The notes: a model not told the origin generated them from the sequence alone. A stretch of DNA of 64,000 nucleotides from CAILZL01 sp050181835 (GCA_050181835.1 JBFXCU010000001.1:62001-126000); one strand, 5' to 3'. Shown: positions 9,043 through 18,919, counted from the stretch's first letter. Translations and numbers: made by a program.

Positions 9043-9507
9043 TCAATTGCCCTCAGCAAACCCCTGCTGACGCCAAGCCTCATACACCAGCACCGCCACC
9101 GAATTAGATAAATTCAAACTACGATTGTCAGGCAGCATGGGAATGCGCAGACGATTCTCCGGCGGACATTTTTCTAGCAGCGTCGCAGGAAGGCCACGTG
9201 TTTCCGGGCCGAAGACAAAGGTATCGCCCGGTTGAAATTGCACCTTGTCGTAATGCTGCGTACCACGCGTTGATAGCGCAAACCAGCGCAACGGCTTGAT
9301 GCTATCGAAACAGCTTTGCAAGTTCGGCCACACCTGCATGTGTGTTAATTGATGATAATCCAGTCCGGCCCGGCGCAGGCTCTTCTCACTGACATCGAAG
9401 CCCAGCGGCTCGATCAAATGCAAGTTCGCACCCACGTTGGCACTGAGGCGAATAACATTACCGGTATTAGGTGGAATTTCAGGTTCAAACAGGACGATGT
9501 GGAACAC
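9043..9507 (-). CDS. trmL: tRNA (cytidine/uridine-34-2'-O)-methyltransferase TrmL
   Basis: A 154-residue SPOUT-class methyltransferase, the normal length for TrmL. It shows PEIPPNTGNVIRLSANVG at the N-terminus, GPETRGLP, and the knot motif IPMLPDNRSLNLSNSVAV that binds S-adenosylmethionine. It methylates the wobble nucleotide of leucine tRNAs. It converges on rluF. Part of a second copy of this rluF-trmL junction occurs as a relic at 32936-33200. Confidence 0.93.
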   Translation of the reverse strand: MFHIVLFEPEIPPNTGNVIRLSANVGANLHLIEPLGFDVSEKSLRRAGLDYHQLTHMQVWPNLQSCFDSIKPLRWFALSTRGTQHYDKVQFQPGDTFVFGPETRGLPATLLEKCPPENRLRIPMLPDNRSLNLSNSVAVLVYEAWRQQGFAEGN

Positions 9508-9616
9508 GACTTAACCAAATGACTGCCAAGCTGATAGTGTACTTAACAGCGTCATCGATCTCAGCATTGAATTAAGTCAGTCATATTTGGAATCAACTTG
9601 CGTCACTCCTGCCAAC

Positions 9617-12600
9617 TCAACGCTCAATCTTGAACTCAATATCAGCGCCCTTTGCTTCGCCTGCTTCGGTCTTGAGAGTCCAGTGATCGCTGAGGGTGTA
9701 GCGTAGCTTGACGGTGTTGATGGCTTCGGTAAGTGAGATGCCATAGCTGACAAATAAACGGGGCGACAGAAATTTACCGAGAACCAGCTCGCTTTGTACT
9801 GTGCTTGCATTGGCATCAGTCTCCACCCCCACCTGATCCAAGCCAACGCGGCGACCAAGCTGTGATGCCAGGTATCCGCCACCTTCAAGTGCAAGCGTAT
9901 TACTGGCGGAACGCACGGTAGTGGCTTCGCCAGACTGCAATTCGTCAAGCGGCTTGCCAATTAATAAGTACGACACAATCTGCGTTTGTGAAAGCGAGTC
10001 ATTGGAATAGAATTGTAAGCGCGGCGCGCTCAGTACACCACGCACGTTCACACCAACGGTAGTAGTGCCTATCTTGCGCTCTGCCTGAATGTTGAGTCCT
10101 GGGTCGCCCAATGGGGTGCTGTCATATATCAGTCGACCGCGTGTGATATTCAGCTTCTGTCCGTATAGCTCATAACTGCCGCCATTGACGCTGAGTTCGC
10201 CGCTGCCTTCTGCTATCTCACCGGTGCGCAGCCGGGTTGCTACAGCACCACTCAGCCGGCCTTGCAGCCCCAGGCCATCGAAGTTGATCTTGTCACCAAG
10301 GCGAATGCTGGCCTCGCTATTGATGACCCAGCTGTTTTGCTTGCGCGCAAATACGTCTTCAGATTTGAACCGCGCATCCGCTGAGGTCTGCACTGCACCG
10401 ATCACTTCTTTGGGCTGCAAACGCGCCTCGGGAATCAGTACTTCGCCTGTGATATTGATATTCTTGTCGCTGATGTCAAAGCGTAAGTCAGGCGAGGCCA
10501 GTACCCGATATTCGGGCAGGTCAGCTATGAGCAAATTGCTGCCCCTCAGCTGCAAGTTACCGAACAGCTTTGCATCGCGCCAACTCAAATTGCCAGTGCC
10601 ATTGAGCACGCCTTCACCGGCATTGGCCTGCGCCGTGAATTGCAGTTGATCCGTTTTTATCTGCGCATCTAATTCAATACTGCGTAGCGCCAAGTTAAGT
10701 TGATAAAAATCCAGCTCACCTTGCAGCAAGCGGATAGCTCCATCAAATCGCGGCGTGGTAGCGGTGCCGGACAAGTGCAACGCCGCAGCCAAGGTACCCG
10801 AAGCGCGATCTACTTCGCTGACAAAGACGGGAATCAACTTGGCATCACTGCTGCTGAGGCTGAGCAAGCCTGATAGCGGCCAGCTATCCAGTCCCGTGCC
10901 AATGCGACGATCCAGCGTTGCCGTCAAGGTGCTGACCGTTTGCTCACCAATACGTAACTCGGCAATAGTTGCCACGGCAAGCGCATCTGCTTTCATGTGC
11001 AACTCAGCGAATTTGATTGGCAGTACTTGCTCGCGACCAGAAATGGATTTGTAGTGAATGCCTGCTGTTTGCAGTTGCAAATCGGCTGTACCCTGCCATG
11101 GTGTCGTCGGCGTAGCCGATATATTCAGTTGGCCGTTAACCTTGGTTTGCAGGCGCGCATCATTGGTCAACGCGGAGTTGCTGAGAGAGAGAGGCAAACC
11201 ATTTATATCAGCGTGCGCCAGCCAGCTGGATAGACCCTGTTCATCACGCAACCAATTTCCCTCGGCGCAAACGTGGCCACCATCAATACTCAGACACGCC
11301 GACTGCAGCTCTGCTTGATGAGTGGACAGTGATAACTCTGTCGGCTGCAACAGCTTCACGCGTGTCGCCATGTCGGCATCAATCACCTGCAAACTCTCTA
11401 GCATGCCGTGCCATTGCTTGTCGGTGTAGGTGCCCGCCAATTGCAGACCAATTTGCATCTTTGCAGGGAGTGGTGTTGCGGCCACTATCGCTTGCAAACT
11501 TAATTGATGAGTGGCGGTTTGACCTGTGCCAGTTAGTTGAATCTGCTTAAGCCCCAGATCGCCATGTACAATTCGAGTAGCGTTCAGCTCGAGCCGCGAC
11601 GCACTTTTATCAGTAACATCAACCTGCGTATCCAGCTGTAACCCGCTTGCTTGCCACGTTCCATAGTTGAGGTGAGCTGATTTCGCCAGTAAGGACAGTT
11701 GCGGTGCAGCTGCATCGCCGCTGAACTCACCATTCATCACAAGCTCACCATCAAGGTCGGGATAGAGATGCTTCAGATCTGGCGCGTTTAATAACCAGCG
11801 CAAATTATTTTGTGGTCCAACCGTACCTTGTGCTGTTAATTGCGCGCCCCCCCAGCGAACATCAATGCCATCTGCCAACCAACTTTGCTCTTGATGTTGC
11901 AAACGTCCCTTGGCATTGAGTGCTTGATTACGCAGCGTGCCAGTGAGCGCTTGGACATGCAGATTAAACTGCGCCTTTGTATCAAAACCGCGTCCCTTGC
12001 CGCTAGCCTTGATAGTGAGCTGGCCTGGCCAGTCAGGATGAATGCCAGCAGGATTTAAGTTCTGTCCATGTAACTCAAACTGCCAATTGTGTGTTGTGCT
12101 GAAGCCAACCAACGCACTGCCTGTAGCGACACCGTGTAAAACACTCCAGTTAAAGTCATCAATCTGCACAGCATTGGTCTGTATCTGGCCACTTGCTTGT
12201 ACTGCACTATCCGGCAACTGTGGTGTTGCAGCGCGACCCGTTATATCAAACTGATACGGTTGCGAACCATTAAGATTCAGTTCGCCTCGCGAACTGACAA
12301 ATATCGCTTGTTTGGTGGCCGCATGCAGAGGCCACTGCAATCCAGTCCAGCTACTGCGTAAATCCAGTAGCGGTTTGGTATCAGTACCTAAGGTAATGCT
12401 ACCCCTGGTGCGAGTATTGATTTTCGTCTGTGGCACCGACACATCAACACGCTCTAACGTCAACACACGCCGTGCATAGTGTGTGCTGGCATCCACATGC
12501 AACGTCACAGGGCTCCACTCTGGCACGGTTAGATCACCAGCATAGTGCATGCCAGCATCACTCAAGTTGAACTGCATTGCCAGCTTGCTGAAACTAAATG

Positions 12601-13414
12601 CAGGCTGCTGCCACCATGCATCAAGTAACACTCGGTCGGCAGTGGCATCGCCTTGTAGCGACCAGCCGCTATCAGGAAATGCTAGCGCACCAGTGATATT
12701 CGCTACGTGGGGTTCATGCAGTTGCGCATGCAAAGACAGAGTACGAATTGCGCCCGTCACTGGGCCACTGGCGTTAATGTGGCCGCGTAATACCGGCCCA
12801 TTGGTCAGCTTGTAATCTGCATCTAAATCAGCGAGCAATGTTAGCACTGAGCTCGCGTTCAGGCTCAGTTCGCCGCGTGCGTCGAACTCTTTAGTGATGG
12901 CATTGAGTTGCTGTACACGCAAGCGATTACGCGACAAGTTGACACCGGCTTGCAAGGGCGTTGCTACAATGGTGTAGCCATTGGTGTGTATAAAAGTTAC
13001 TTGCTGCGCCTCCAGTTTATCGACGCTGATACGCAGAAAAGTTGGCAAAAAATGAATGGCTCGATCTGGAGCATCAGTCAGACTTGGCTTGAGCGTGGCC
13101 GTAATCTGCGCAACATTAAGCTGCTTGATTTTGACTAACCCACTTAATAGTAGTGCTGGAGTCAAATCAATATCGAGCTTCTCTATATCAATATGTATAC
13201 GTTCATGCTCCAGCGTGACATGTGCAACGTGCAGCGGTCCCGCCAGCTTACCGGTCACGCCTTGTATTCGCGCTGACAGACCAGGAATATGATTGAGCTG
13301 CTGCAAGGCAAACTGCAGGCCAGAAGCGGTGTAGCACAGCCAGCCAACACCAATACTCGCCACCCCCAATGGGATAAACAGTATCAACAGAGCAATGCGC
13401 AGTCGCTTATTCAT
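9617..13414 (-). CDS. tamB: Translocation and assembly module subunit TamB
   Basis: A 1265-residue AsmA-like protein, the usual size for TamB. An N-terminal signal anchor (hydrophobic residues 7-29) is followed by a very long beta-rich region that forms the periplasm-spanning groove, and by the conserved C-terminal TamB domain (LGKFLSPRLFVSYGISL, KLRYTLSDHWTLKTEAG). It works with TamA in outer-membrane protein insertion and in phospholipid transport to the outer membrane. It starts 3 nt after the tamA stop, so translation is probably coupled. Confidence 0.95.
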   Translation of the reverse strand: MNKRLRIALLILFIPLGVASIGVGWLCYTASGLQFALQQLNHIPGLSARIQGVTGKLAGPLHVAHVTLEHERIHIDIEKLDIDLTPALLLSGLVKIKQLNVAQITATLKPSLTDAPDRAIHFLPTFLRISVDKLEAQQVTFIHTNGYTIVATPLQAGVNLSRNRLRVQQLNAITKEFDARGELSLNASSVLTLLADLDADYKLTNGPVLRGHINASGPVTGAIRTLSLHAQLHEPHVANITGALAFPDSGWSLQGDATADRVLLDAWWQQPAFSFSKLAMQFNLSDAGMHYAGDLTVPEWSPVTLHVDASTHYARRVLTLERVDVSVPQTKINTRTRGSITLGTDTKPLLDLRSSWTGLQWPLHAATKQAIFVSSRGELNLNGSQPYQFDITGRAATPQLPDSAVQASGQIQTNAVQIDDFNWSVLHGVATGSALVGFSTTHNWQFELHGQNLNPAGIHPDWPGQLTIKASGKGRGFDTKAQFNLHVQALTGTLRNQALNAKGRLQHQEQSWLADGIDVRWGGAQLTAQGTVGPQNNLRWLLNAPDLKHLYPDLDGELVMNGEFSGDAAAPQLSLLAKSAHLNYGTWQASGLQLDTQVDVTDKSASRLELNATRIVHGDLGLKQIQLTGTGQTATHQLSLQAIVAATPLPAKMQIGLQLAGTYTDKQWHGMLESLQVIDADMATRVKLLQPTELSLSTHQAELQSACLSIDGGHVCAEGNWLRDEQGLSSWLAHADINGLPLSLSNSALTNDARLQTKVNGQLNISATPTTPWQGTADLQLQTAGIHYKSISGREQVLPIKFAELHMKADALAVATIAELRIGEQTVSTLTATLDRRIGTGLDSWPLSGLLSLSSSDAKLIPVFVSEVDRASGTLAAALHLSGTATTPRFDGAIRLLQGELDFYQLNLALRSIELDAQIKTDQLQFTAQANAGEGVLNGTGNLSWRDAKLFGNLQLRGSNLLIADLPEYRVLASPDLRFDISDKNINITGEVLIPEARLQPKEVIGAVQTSADARFKSEDVFARKQNSWVINSEASIRLGDKINFDGLGLQGRLSGAVATRLRTGEIAEGSGELSVNGGSYELYGQKLNITRGRLIYDSTPLGDPGLNIQAERKIGTTTVGVNVRGVLSAPRLQFYSNDSLSQTQIVSYLLIGKPLDELQSGEATTVRSASNTLALEGGGYLASQLGRRVGLDQVGVETDANASTVQSELVLGKFLSPRLFVSYGISLTEAINTVKLRYTLSDHWTLKTEAGEAKGADIEFKIER

Positions 13415-13417
13415 ACA

Positions 13418-15163
13418 TTAGAACAACGTTGACAAATGCAAATGTAAGCGCGGCGTTTTGCCTTTCTCTGACAGTGGCTGCGCCACATCCAAACCCAAGC
13501 TGGCAACAGAGATGTGCCAGCGTAGACCGATGCCCGCCGAGTCTTCCAGCGCATCACCAAAATTATCGATGGCATTGCCGATGTCATAAAACACCGCCAA
13601 GCGTAAGTTCTTTGGCAGATCACGCTCAATCTCAGTGGTGCCGACCAGCAGGTTACGTGCGCCGACACGATTGCCATTCTCATCCAGCGGCGACAGCTCA
13701 TTCAGACCGAAGCCACGCACACTATTGTCACCACCAGCAAAAAATCGCACCGACGCAGGCAGCTCATTAAAATCTGCGCTTGGTAACCAGCTGGCGCCTA
13801 CTGTACCGCGTAGCCGCAAATGCCAAGTGTCACTCAGATCAAAGACCCGCTCACCTTGTAGTACCAGCTGCACAAACGAGGCGCCTGAACCCAGCGAACT
13901 GGGTGAACCAGTCAACTCGGCGAATAAAGCGTAACGTCGCTGTTTTTGCCCCAGTATGTAATTTGGCATGGTTGAATAACTGATGCCGGGAATGATCAAA
14001 AAGCTCTTGTCTTCACTATCCGGGTAAACTGACTTTTCGCTTGAAAATTTGACGAACACCACACGCTGCCAAGAACCCAGAACTTGAGTGAAACTAGGTG
14101 TGAATTCCTTACGAAAACTGGTGACATCCGCCAGCTCTTCTTTGGTATTGGAAAGGGTAAATTCTAGTTTCTCCAACGCCAAATCTCGCACTGGCACAAT
14201 GTAACGAAAGCTTTCCTCATGACCAATAGCCGAACCGGTCAACTCCAGTTTGGCGCTGTGTCCAGCACGATTCACCAAACGACGATCCCATGCCAATGTG
14301 CCACGTGCCTGTGTGTCAGTACCGTAACCGGCGGAGATGGCGTAGCTGTTTTTACGATTAGCTTTGGCAGTGATTTTGATGGGAACGGTATGCATCACCG
14401 GATCGGGTGTGCCACTGCTGACTTCAGCGGGTGAGAAAAACCGCGTGTCATCCAGCACGTACTGAGTTTGTAGTAACAGATCTAAGTTGTACGGATCGCC
14501 TGTTTGCATGCGCAGCAGACGCTGCATTTTGTCAGCATCAATCACATCCTGTTCAATGCTAATTTCGCCGAAGTAATAGCGTGGCCCCGTATTCAGTTGC
14601 AGCGTGACATAGGCGCGCCGCTCAGCTTTATCGATCAATAGATCGGTTTGCAACCATTTCGCTTCCAGATAACCACTGCTGGTCGCAGCGATCAGTAATC
14701 TACTCTTGAATGCATCATAGACACCATGATCCAGTCGCTGCCCTGGTCGTAAAGTATTTTTATTTAACTCTGCAACAAGCCGCGCATCGCTCTTGCCTTC
14801 GCCTTCAATACTGACATTCACCTCGGACAACCGTACCGCGCGACCCGGAACGATGTTGACTTGAACTTGCCAGTTGTTTTTATCGGCATTAGTTAGTTGC
14901 GTTTTATAAGTGACAGTTGGGTCGTAGTACCCCAGTGGCTCCAGTGCTTTACCCGCTTCGACTGGTATGCGCGCAGTCAGTCGTTCCATGATTTCTGCTT
15001 GCAGATCGCTACGCTCGGTGTAGCGACTAAGGCTAAGAAATGCCAGCACATTGTTTTCCATTTGCGCTGTACCACCTTCAATATCGAGTTTTATCTCGAC
15101 GCCAGCATGCGCCCATGCGCTCACACACAGGCTGACTAACGCAAACAGATAACGCAGCTTCAA
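13418..15163 (-). CDS. tamA: Translocation and assembly module subunit TamA (Omp85 family)
   Basis: A 581-residue outer-membrane protein. A Sec signal peptide ends near AWAHA, followed by three POTRA-like domains (to about residue 265) and a 16-strand Omp85 barrel. The barrel carries RFFAGGDNSVRGFGLNEL, whose VRGF tip is the lid-lock motif of the family. It is encoded directly upstream of tamB and 3 nt downstream of the NRDE gene, forming a tight three-gene minus-strand operon. Confidence 0.94.
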   Translation of the reverse strand: MKLRYLFALVSLCVSAWAHAGVEIKLDIEGGTAQMENNVLAFLSLSRYTERSDLQAEIMERLTARIPVEAGKALEPLGYYDPTVTYKTQLTNADKNNWQVQVNIVPGRAVRLSEVNVSIEGEGKSDARLVAELNKNTLRPGQRLDHGVYDAFKSRLLIAATSSGYLEAKWLQTDLLIDKAERRAYVTLQLNTGPRYYFGEISIEQDVIDADKMQRLLRMQTGDPYNLDLLLQTQYVLDDTRFFSPAEVSSGTPDPVMHTVPIKITAKANRKNSYAISAGYGTDTQARGTLAWDRRLVNRAGHSAKLELTGSAIGHEESFRYIVPVRDLALEKLEFTLSNTKEELADVTSFRKEFTPSFTQVLGSWQRVVFVKFSSEKSVYPDSEDKSFLIIPGISYSTMPNYILGQKQRRYALFAELTGSPSSLGSGASFVQLVLQGERVFDLSDTWHLRLRGTVGASWLPSADFNELPASVRFFAGGDNSVRGFGLNELSPLDENGNRVGARNLLVGTTEIERDLPKNLRLAVFYDIGNAIDNFGDALEDSAGIGLRWHISVASLGLDVAQPLSEKGKTPRLHLHLSTLF

Positions 15164-15166
15164 CCG

Positions 15167-16021
15167 TTACTCCGGCGATGTATCGAAGCCCGATACCGGA
15201 TCGGTTGCCAACGGTTCGTCCGGATCCTCGGCCCCATACCATTGTTCAGGCACATCGGCACTCTTGAACTCGAAGCGACTGATTCCGGTTTGCATCCCTT
15301 CATGATCGAAGCGTCGTTCAAGCAGCACAGTGCGCCCGGTACGCTCCACCAGCAGCACGGCGGAAGCACGAGTGCCATAGCGTTCGTTAACAATAAAGGG
15401 GGACGACATGGTGCGCTCCCATTCCAGCGGCAAACCGGTATTGGGTAACTCTGCGTCAGGGGTGCGCGTGCGATCTGCCAGCATACTGAACAACTGTTCT
15501 GTGGCTATGTCAGGCTTTGCAATTAATTCGGCAAATCTATCGCGCGTTCTGACCAGTTTGGGCCAAGGTGTGTCGAGCATATGGTTGGCCACCCCATAAA
15601 TTCCCGCCCGTAACGGCTGTGGGGTGGGGGTACCGCGATTGGAGAAGTAATACAGTGCGCGCGGGCCACCAACCAACAGATTGAAGCCCGAGTAACGTGG
15701 CGCCGCACCGCGCAGATCATCCAGAAACTCCTTGGGTGAGGTGGCACCAGTCAGGAAGCGCGGTACTAAGCTTCCCCGTGATGGCGAAAATTCGGCAGGC
15801 GCTTGCAAATCACGGAAGTTGGTTACCACACCGAAGCGCCCAGAACGCGCTACGCCCAACCAAGTACCATTCGCCTTCAGGTCACGCGGCGCAAGAATGC
15901 GCGCGTCATCCTGCCACCAATTCAGCGGCGCAGCGGGGCGATCATGAAATTCATCACGATTACCAGCCAATATCAGCCGGTAGCGTGAGTGTTTTTTCCA
16001 AGCGATGACGAGTAAGCACAT
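15167..16021 (-). CDS. NRDE/TANGO2-like protein
   Basis: A 284-residue protein starting MCLLVIAWKKHSRYRLILAGNRDEFHDRPA. The N-terminal MC and the NRDEF motif define the NRDE (DUF833, TANGO2) family. The fold is related to Ntn hydrolases, with Cys2 the possible nucleophile after Met removal, but no reaction is firmly established; the human homologue affects heme and lipid handling. It stops 3 nt before tamA, so it is probably the first gene of the NRDE-tamA-tamB operon. Confidence 0.85.
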   Translation of the reverse strand: MCLLVIAWKKHSRYRLILAGNRDEFHDRPAAPLNWWQDDARILAPRDLKANGTWLGVARSGRFGVVTNFRDLQAPAEFSPSRGSLVPRFLTGATSPKEFLDDLRGAAPRYSGFNLLVGGPRALYYFSNRGTPTPQPLRAGIYGVANHMLDTPWPKLVRTRDRFAELIAKPDIATEQLFSMLADRTRTPDAELPNTGLPLEWERTMSSPFIVNERYGTRASAVLLVERTGRTVLLERRFDHEGMQTGISRFEFKSADVPEQWYGAEDPDEPLATDPVSGFDTSPE

Positions 16022-16065
16022 GAGTGGATTCTACAAACCTCTGTGGTAGGGGGTGTGACAGTTAT

Positions 16066-17031
16066 TTACTTGCTTGGTTGCGCTATGGTAGCGACCTGTG
16101 CCGCCAATTCAGCGCGCAAAGGGCGCGACGCATTCCGGTCGTACCAGGTTTCAATCAAGCGGAACGACACCGCCTGCACTGACGGCAACGTGATCGCACC
16201 GCTGGCAATGTCGGCGCGCGTGAACCAGCGTGCGTCTTCCAGCTCATTATCGATACGCTCTATCTTGGTGGTGTTCGCATGCGCAATAAATCCCAGCATC
16301 AATGATGACGGAAACGGCCAAGGCTGTGAGGAGTGGTATTCAACCTCATCAACTATGACACCGGTTTCTTCGTGTACTTCACGTGCTACCGCTTCTTCTA
16401 CACTCTCGGCCCACTCGATATACCCGGCAATCGTCGAATAACGACCGGCTGGCCACTGTGCCTGACGACCCAGCAGCACCCGCTCGCCATCGGTCACTAA
16501 CACAATGATGGCTGGATCAAGTCGTGGAAAATGAATCTGCCCACAGCTTTCGTTACTGCACTTCAAGGCATGTCCAGCATGAATGCTGTGATTTAGCGCC
16601 GCACAGCGACCACAGTAACGATGTTTGTCACGCCACATCAACAGCGCGCGCGCGTAGCCTAGTAGGCCCGCTTCTTCACGATCCATTTGGCCGCCCACCA
16701 GCCGCAGGTCATAAAACTCACCATGCTCAGGCGTAAGCGGCGCACTGGTGCCGTGCAATTCCACTGCAAAGCAAAATTTGCCGCGAAACTCACCGAGAAA
16801 TACCAGCTCGGTAGTCGCCGCCATTTCACCTATAGTGCGGGGTTCCAACAGGGAAATCATCGGCGACTGCATGCCACCAGTAATCAAGCTGCGCCCCTGC
16901 CATAGCGGTAACAGACAGAGCTCACCACTAGCCAACAAGGCAGCCAGCCATTCGCCATCACGACGGCGCGCAGCAAATCGATTGAAATTATTACCGGCGT
17001 AAAAATTTGGTGGCTGGCGCAGGCTGGTCAT
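16066..17031 (-). CDS. nudC: NAD+ diphosphatase / RNA de-NADding hydrolase NudC
   Basis: A 321-residue protein with the NudC domain order: N-terminal NUDIX-like domain, a four-cysteine zinc ribbon (CGRC...CSNESC), and a Nudix domain. The Nudix box GX5EX7REVHEETGV is complete and is followed by SQPWPFPSSLMLGF, the motif that distinguishes NudC from other Nudix enzymes. It splits NAD(H) and removes NAD caps from RNA. It lies 44 nt upstream of the NRDE gene on the same strand. Confidence 0.95.
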   Translation of the reverse strand: MTSLRQPPNFYAGNNFNRFAARRRDGEWLAALLASGELCLLPLWQGRSLITGGMQSPMISLLEPRTIGEMAATTELVFLGEFRGKFCFAVELHGTSAPLTPEHGEFYDLRLVGGQMDREEAGLLGYARALLMWRDKHRYCGRCAALNHSIHAGHALKCSNESCGQIHFPRLDPAIIVLVTDGERVLLGRQAQWPAGRYSTIAGYIEWAESVEEAVAREVHEETGVIVDEVEYHSSQPWPFPSSLMLGFIAHANTTKIERIDNELEDARWFTRADIASGAITLPSVQAVSFRLIETWYDRNASRPLRAELAAQVATIAQPSK

Positions 17032-17075
17032 GGGTATCCGCAGACATCAGGGCAATGCCTCGAATTCTAACAGCG

Positions 17076-17630
17076 CTACTGGTACAGATGATCGCAACCT
17101 AGGGATCGTTCGTGCAGCCGACAAAATGGACACTGGCCTCTGAGCACGGTGGCATTATTGCGGACAAAGTGACTGGCGCAACGAGCACAGTGTTGCAGAT
17201 ATAACTCGCGGCGCGCTACCAAGGTGTGAGCAAAATGCCATGCCTGCTCAAAAGTTAACGGCTGTTGATGCGCCAACAGTAAATATTCACCATAAGCAGT
17301 ACAGAATCGCTGCGCATAGTACACATTGCGTGAACGAGATCCGTACTGGTCGCGCAAAAGGGCATGCTTCGCTAGCACGCTGGCAAGGATTGATGCTTCC
17401 AGTTGCGCACCTGCATTGCGTGTGTACTGTGCGGCGCGGGTTGGCGAACGACCACGATGCCGTTGAATAAGAGTAACTGAACCCACTTTGCGGGCGAGTC
17501 GATATAAGCGCCGAATCTGATCTTCGGTCAGGCCTGTTGCCAGCCGGATAGTGCTAGTGCGCGCCTCATAGCAAATCATCTGCGTCGCGATCTCCAGCCG
17601 CAGCTGGACGATGCCAGTTTGGTTATCCAT
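17076..17630 (-). CDS. FlhC-like transcriptional regulator
   Basis: A 184-residue protein I align by eye with E. coli FlhC. The N-terminal helices (LEIATQMICYEARTSTIRLATGLTEDQIRRLYRL) match the FlhC helix-turn-helix region. The region before the zinc site (LTFEQAWHFAHTLVARRELYLQ) matches FlhC [20 protein letters not shown]. Cys148, Cys151, Cys167 and Cys170 form the CxxC...CPFC zinc site of FlhC. In enterobacteria FlhC joins FlhD in an FlhD4C2 activator of flagellar genes. No flagellar gene is visible here, and the neighbouring divergent gene encodes FlhD-like modules. The regulon is unknown. Confidence 0.72.
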   Translation of the reverse strand: MDNQTGIVQLRLEIATQMICYEARTSTIRLATGLTEDQIRRLYRLARKVGSVTLIQRHRGRSPTRAAQYTRNAGAQLEASILASVLAKHALLRDQYGSRSRNVYYAQRFCTAYGEYLLLAHQQPLTFEQAWHFAHTLVARRELYLQHCARCASHFVRNNATVLRGQCPFCRLHERSLGCDHLYQ

Positions 17631-17677
17631 AACGTTTCCTTGTAACGATAAAGGCTGCTCTCCGTTGCCAGCCTAGA

Positions 17678-17708
17678 TTGACGAACCCCATCCGCCGCAC
17701 GCTATTAT
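17678..17708 (+). promoter_or_regulatory. Possible promoter of the tandem FlhD-like gene
   Basis: TTGACG (17678-17683) and TATTAT (17703-17708) resemble -35 and -10 boxes, but the 19-nt spacing is longer than ideal. It sits in the 130-nt divergent gap, 52 nt before the chosen ATG. Confidence 0.3.
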
Positions 17709-17760
17709 CTACAGCGGCAATTGATATGCCAAGAAAGTTCAAATGGAAGCAGGAGCACCC

Positions 17761-18477
17761 ATGTTCACATCGCCATCTTGCGACTGTAGCCCGCTTAATT
17801 CACCAGCACAGCGTGCCAACCAGCAGCTACAGTCACTCAACCTCCACTTTTTGCAATTATTAGGTTTCGTTCGGGGCCGCAACGACGACATGCTGGGTCA
17901 GTTTGGCTTGCGATTGACAGCCATGTTGTCAAAAACCTTGGCGAGTTGTGACCTCGACGTATTACAGCGCATGTCTGAATGTGGGTTTTGTCTGTACTCA
18001 TTGAATTTGCATTGCTCCCGTGACTGGCAGCACCTGGCCGAATGCAGCGCCCGAGCTGTCGCCAAACAACCTGAGATCACCTCGTGCGAAAACCCGGTCT
18101 CGAACTCAGTAAACACTGCAGCAACGCTACCAAATAGCACCTTCTTGGACTTTATGAACTGTGCCGTATTCTTTACTTGGCACCTGGCCCAGCATGATGG
18201 GCAGGCAGCGCGCTTCATGCTGGGCATGAGCGACGCAAGTATCAGCGCCCTGCGCACTATGGACTTAAAGCAGTGTCGTTATATCGCCGTGCATTATCGA
18301 CACCTGCTCAGGCCGCGCTGGCAATACAACCGCTATTTCTGGCCCAACTTGTTACGCTATGGACTAAATGGCGAAGCGGCATATTTACAGTTCGTACGGA
18401 TACTCGGCACACAATTGATTGCTCAGGATCTAGAACCCAGCGCACTTGCCTTTTTGAGACTGGGCAAGCCGGATTGA
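17761..18477 (+). CDS. Tandem FlhD-like modules protein (putative FlhC partner)
   Basis: The ATG at 17761 has GGAG at 17752-17755, 5 nt upstream, so I prefer it to the ATG at 17743; the product is 238 residues. Residues 22-83 (LNLHFLQLLGF...FGLRLTAMLSKTLASCDLDVLQRM) align by eye with the FlhD core. Residues 128-186 (FMNCAVFFTWHLAQHDGQAA, then FMLGMSDASISALRTMDLKQ) align with it again, better than the first. Residues 207-235 (LQFVRILGTQLIAQDLEPSA) look like the start of a third copy cut off by the C-terminus. E. coli FlhD is a single 116-residue module. The FlhC-like gene is directly divergent. It is cysteine rich at the N-terminus and between modules. The assignment rests on pattern, not a search. 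Confidence 0.6.
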   Translation: MFTSPSCDCSPLNSPAQRANQQLQSLNLHFLQLLGFVRGRNDDMLGQFGLRLTAMLSKTLASCDLDVLQRMSECGFCLYSLNLHCSRDWQHLAECSARAVAKQPEITSCENPVSNSVNTAATLPNSTFLDFMNCAVFFTWHLAQHDGQAARFMLGMSDASISALRTMDLKQCRYIAVHYRHLLRPRWQYNRYFWPNLLRYGLNGEAAYLQFVRILGTQLIAQDLEPSALAFLRLGKPD

Positions 18478-18604
18478 ATATGGGCTTTTGCTACAGCGAC
18501 AGACGGATGGCCTCCACAGTCGCTGGGGTTACGCTCAGTGGTTATGGTTATGGTTATGCTTGCGTCAATATCTGGCGCATCTCTTGTAGCACTAATAACG
18601 AGTG

Positions 18605-18919
18605 CTAAGCCCGCCCCACGTTGTAGTCATTGGGCGAATGAAAATATTCGCTCTCGCTGCAAAATCGCTCAATGACTTGGCGTAGTTCGGTCATACGGCC
18701 TTCGGCAGTGGCAATCGGCGTGCAGTCATCACAGGTGGGTTCGCCACAGGGTTGGCGCGAGTACAGCCAGAATTGCAGCGCACCGGCCAGCATGCCGTCG
18801 GCAATATCCCACACATCGGCTTGTTGATCTTGGTCGGCAATGGTGTTGCCGATGTCTATGGTGCGGGTGAACGCTTCATCAAAATGTGTGTCGGTATCGG
18901 GCATGGCAGTCATCATCAC
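18605..18919 (-). CDS. Conserved-looking hypothetical protein with CxxC
   Basis: A 104-residue soluble acidic protein with no signal peptide or membrane segment. The middle holds CGEPTCDDCTPIA, a cluster of three cysteines that could bind metal. Several ATGs lie close together at the start (18919, 18916, 18913, 18904) and none has a strong ribosome site, so the start is uncertain. It is head to head with the hypothetical gene at 19023. I do not recognise the family. Confidence 0.55.
   Translation of the reverse strand: MMMTAMPDTDTHFDEAFTRTIDIGNTIADQDQQADVWDIADGMLAGALQFWLYSRQPCGEPTCDDCTPIATAEGRMTELRQVIERFCSESEYFHSPNDYNVGRA

Noticed and set aside
18531..18562. Short GGTTAT tandem repeat downstream of the FlhD-like gene
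   Set aside because: Only about three imperfect units; no sign of a repeat array or CRISPR structure.
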